This document shows, piece after piece, positions 7,755-7,867 of a stretch of 7,867 nucleotides of DNA. A program made the translations under genes and the position numbers. This stretch comes from JAJPJX01 sp964568355. GTDB lineage: Bacteria; Acidobacteriota; Terriglobia; Bryobacterales; Bryobacteraceae. Each line of letters begins with the position of its first letter. Position 1 is the first letter of the stretch. The DNA lies in the NCBI GenBank assembly GCA_964568355.1, contig CAZMRK010000598.1, forward strand, positions 1-7,867, read 5' to 3'. The notes below the pieces were generated by a model. That model saw nothing but the letters and a program-made list of their open reading frames with translations. It had not been told where the DNA came from and searched no databases.

Positions 7755-7769
7755 CTGGTACGATCTGGT
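7755..7769. promoter_or_regulatory. Two CTGGT half-sites one helical turn apart in the divergent gap
   Basis: CTGGT occurs at 7755-7759 and again at 7765-7769, a spacing of exactly 10 bp, so both face the same side of the helix. The first is CTGGTA, identical to six bases of each arm of the palindrome at 4795-4809. They sit in the -35 region of the plus-strand promoter and in the leader of the glycosidase gene, a place from which one regulator could affect both directions. The repeat is short and may be chance. Confidence 0.3.
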
Positions 7770-7775
7770 CAGTCC

Positions 7776-7784
7776 TGATATAAT
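7776..7784 (+). promoter_or_regulatory. Extended -10 promoter element of the enolase-superfamily gene
   Basis: TGATATAAT is a perfect TATAAT (7779-7784) with the TGn extension at 7776-7778. The -35 region 17 bp upstream (TGGTAC, 7756-7761) is poor, which the extended -10 can compensate for. Only 12 nt separate the -10 from the ATG at 7797, so the transcript would carry about 5-6 nt of leader, too short for a Shine-Dalgarno. The opposite strand of the same bases reads ATTATA/TATATC and could serve as the -10 of the glycosidase gene, although no good -35 is seen for it. Confidence 0.5.
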
Positions 7785-7796
7785 CGCCTGCGCCTT

Positions 7797-7867
7797 ATGA
7801 AAGTCGTCGATATCAAGATCACTCCCGTCACGGTTCCCATGGAAGCGCCTTTGCGCTGGAGCATGGG
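7797..7867 (+). CDS. Mandelate racemase/muconate lactonizing enzyme-type protein (enolase superfamily), N-terminus only
   Basis: Only 23 complete codons are visible before the window ends. They begin MKVVDIKITPVTVPMEAP and continue with LRWSMG. The pattern MKI-x-D-(I/V)-x-(I/V)-x-P-(I/V)-x-V-P followed by PLRWS is typical of the first beta-strand of the capping domain of mandelate racemase/muconate lactonizing enzymes. The PLRWSMG stretch would fall in the mobile 20s loop that covers the substrate. Members usually act on sugar acids (dehydratases) or cycloisomerise and racemise carboxylates in the cytoplasm, using Mg2+. The catalytic barrel is outside the window, so neither subfamily nor reaction can be given. 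The gene is transcribed away from the glycosidase, 44 nt from that gene's ATG at 7752, and its start is preceded by a near-ideal -10 but no Shine-Dalgarno. Family assignment rests on a short match; the reading frame is well supported by context. Confidence 0.65.
   Translation, partial: MKVVDIKITPVTVPMEAPLRWSM

Overview
The window looks like chromosomal DNA of a GC-rich Gram-negative bacterium, most likely an acidobacterium of the Solibacter/Bryobacter type. That placement is inferred from protein style: a carboxypeptidase-regulatory-domain (Oar-like) TonB-dependent transporter, a sulfatase-fold protein with a C-terminal TPR region, and several secreted proteins whose predicted mature ends start at or near Gln. 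No RNA gene, mobile element, CRISPR array or broken gene was seen.

Layout: three genes run leftward on the minus strand in the order 7752 to 4873 (secreted clan GH-A-like glycosidase, 959 aa), 4775 to 1446 (outer-membrane TonB-dependent transporter, 1109 aa) and 1428 to beyond base 1 (sulfatase/alkaline-phosphatase-fold protein running into a TPR region, 476 aa visible). A fourth gene starts at 7797 on the plus strand and leaves the window after 23 full codons; its N-terminus resembles the mandelate racemase/muconate lactonizing branch of the enolase superfamily. Nearly every base is coding. The gaps are 17 nt (sulfatase/transporter), 97 nt (transporter/glycosidase) and 44 nt (divergent glycosidase/enolase-type gene).

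Regulation: the 97-nt gap holds a plausible sigma70-type promoter for the transporter, a 15-bp palindrome CCTGGTA-T-TACCAGG just downstream of the predicted start of transcription, and a good Shine-Dalgarno sequence. The palindrome has the TGGT-N3-ACCA form expected of GntR/FadR-type (FCD) operators. The 44-nt divergent gap holds a perfect extended -10 (TGATATAAT) only 12 nt before the plus-strand ATG and two CTGGT half-sites exactly 10 bp apart, the same half-site as in the palindrome. This suggests, but does not prove, that one regulator controls both sides.

Working model (inference): a small carbohydrate or sugar-acid utilisation locus. The glycosidase would release a sugar outside the cytoplasm, the TonB-dependent transporter would import it across the outer membrane, the sulfatase-fold protein may act on a sulfo- or phospho-substituent or on an envelope component, and the divergent enolase-superfamily enzyme would dehydrate or isomerise a sugar acid in the cytoplasm. 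The most unusual points are Thr and His at the sulfatase signature positions normally held by Cys/Ser and Arg, the large unfamiliar N-terminal region of the glycosidase, and the shared half-site pattern.
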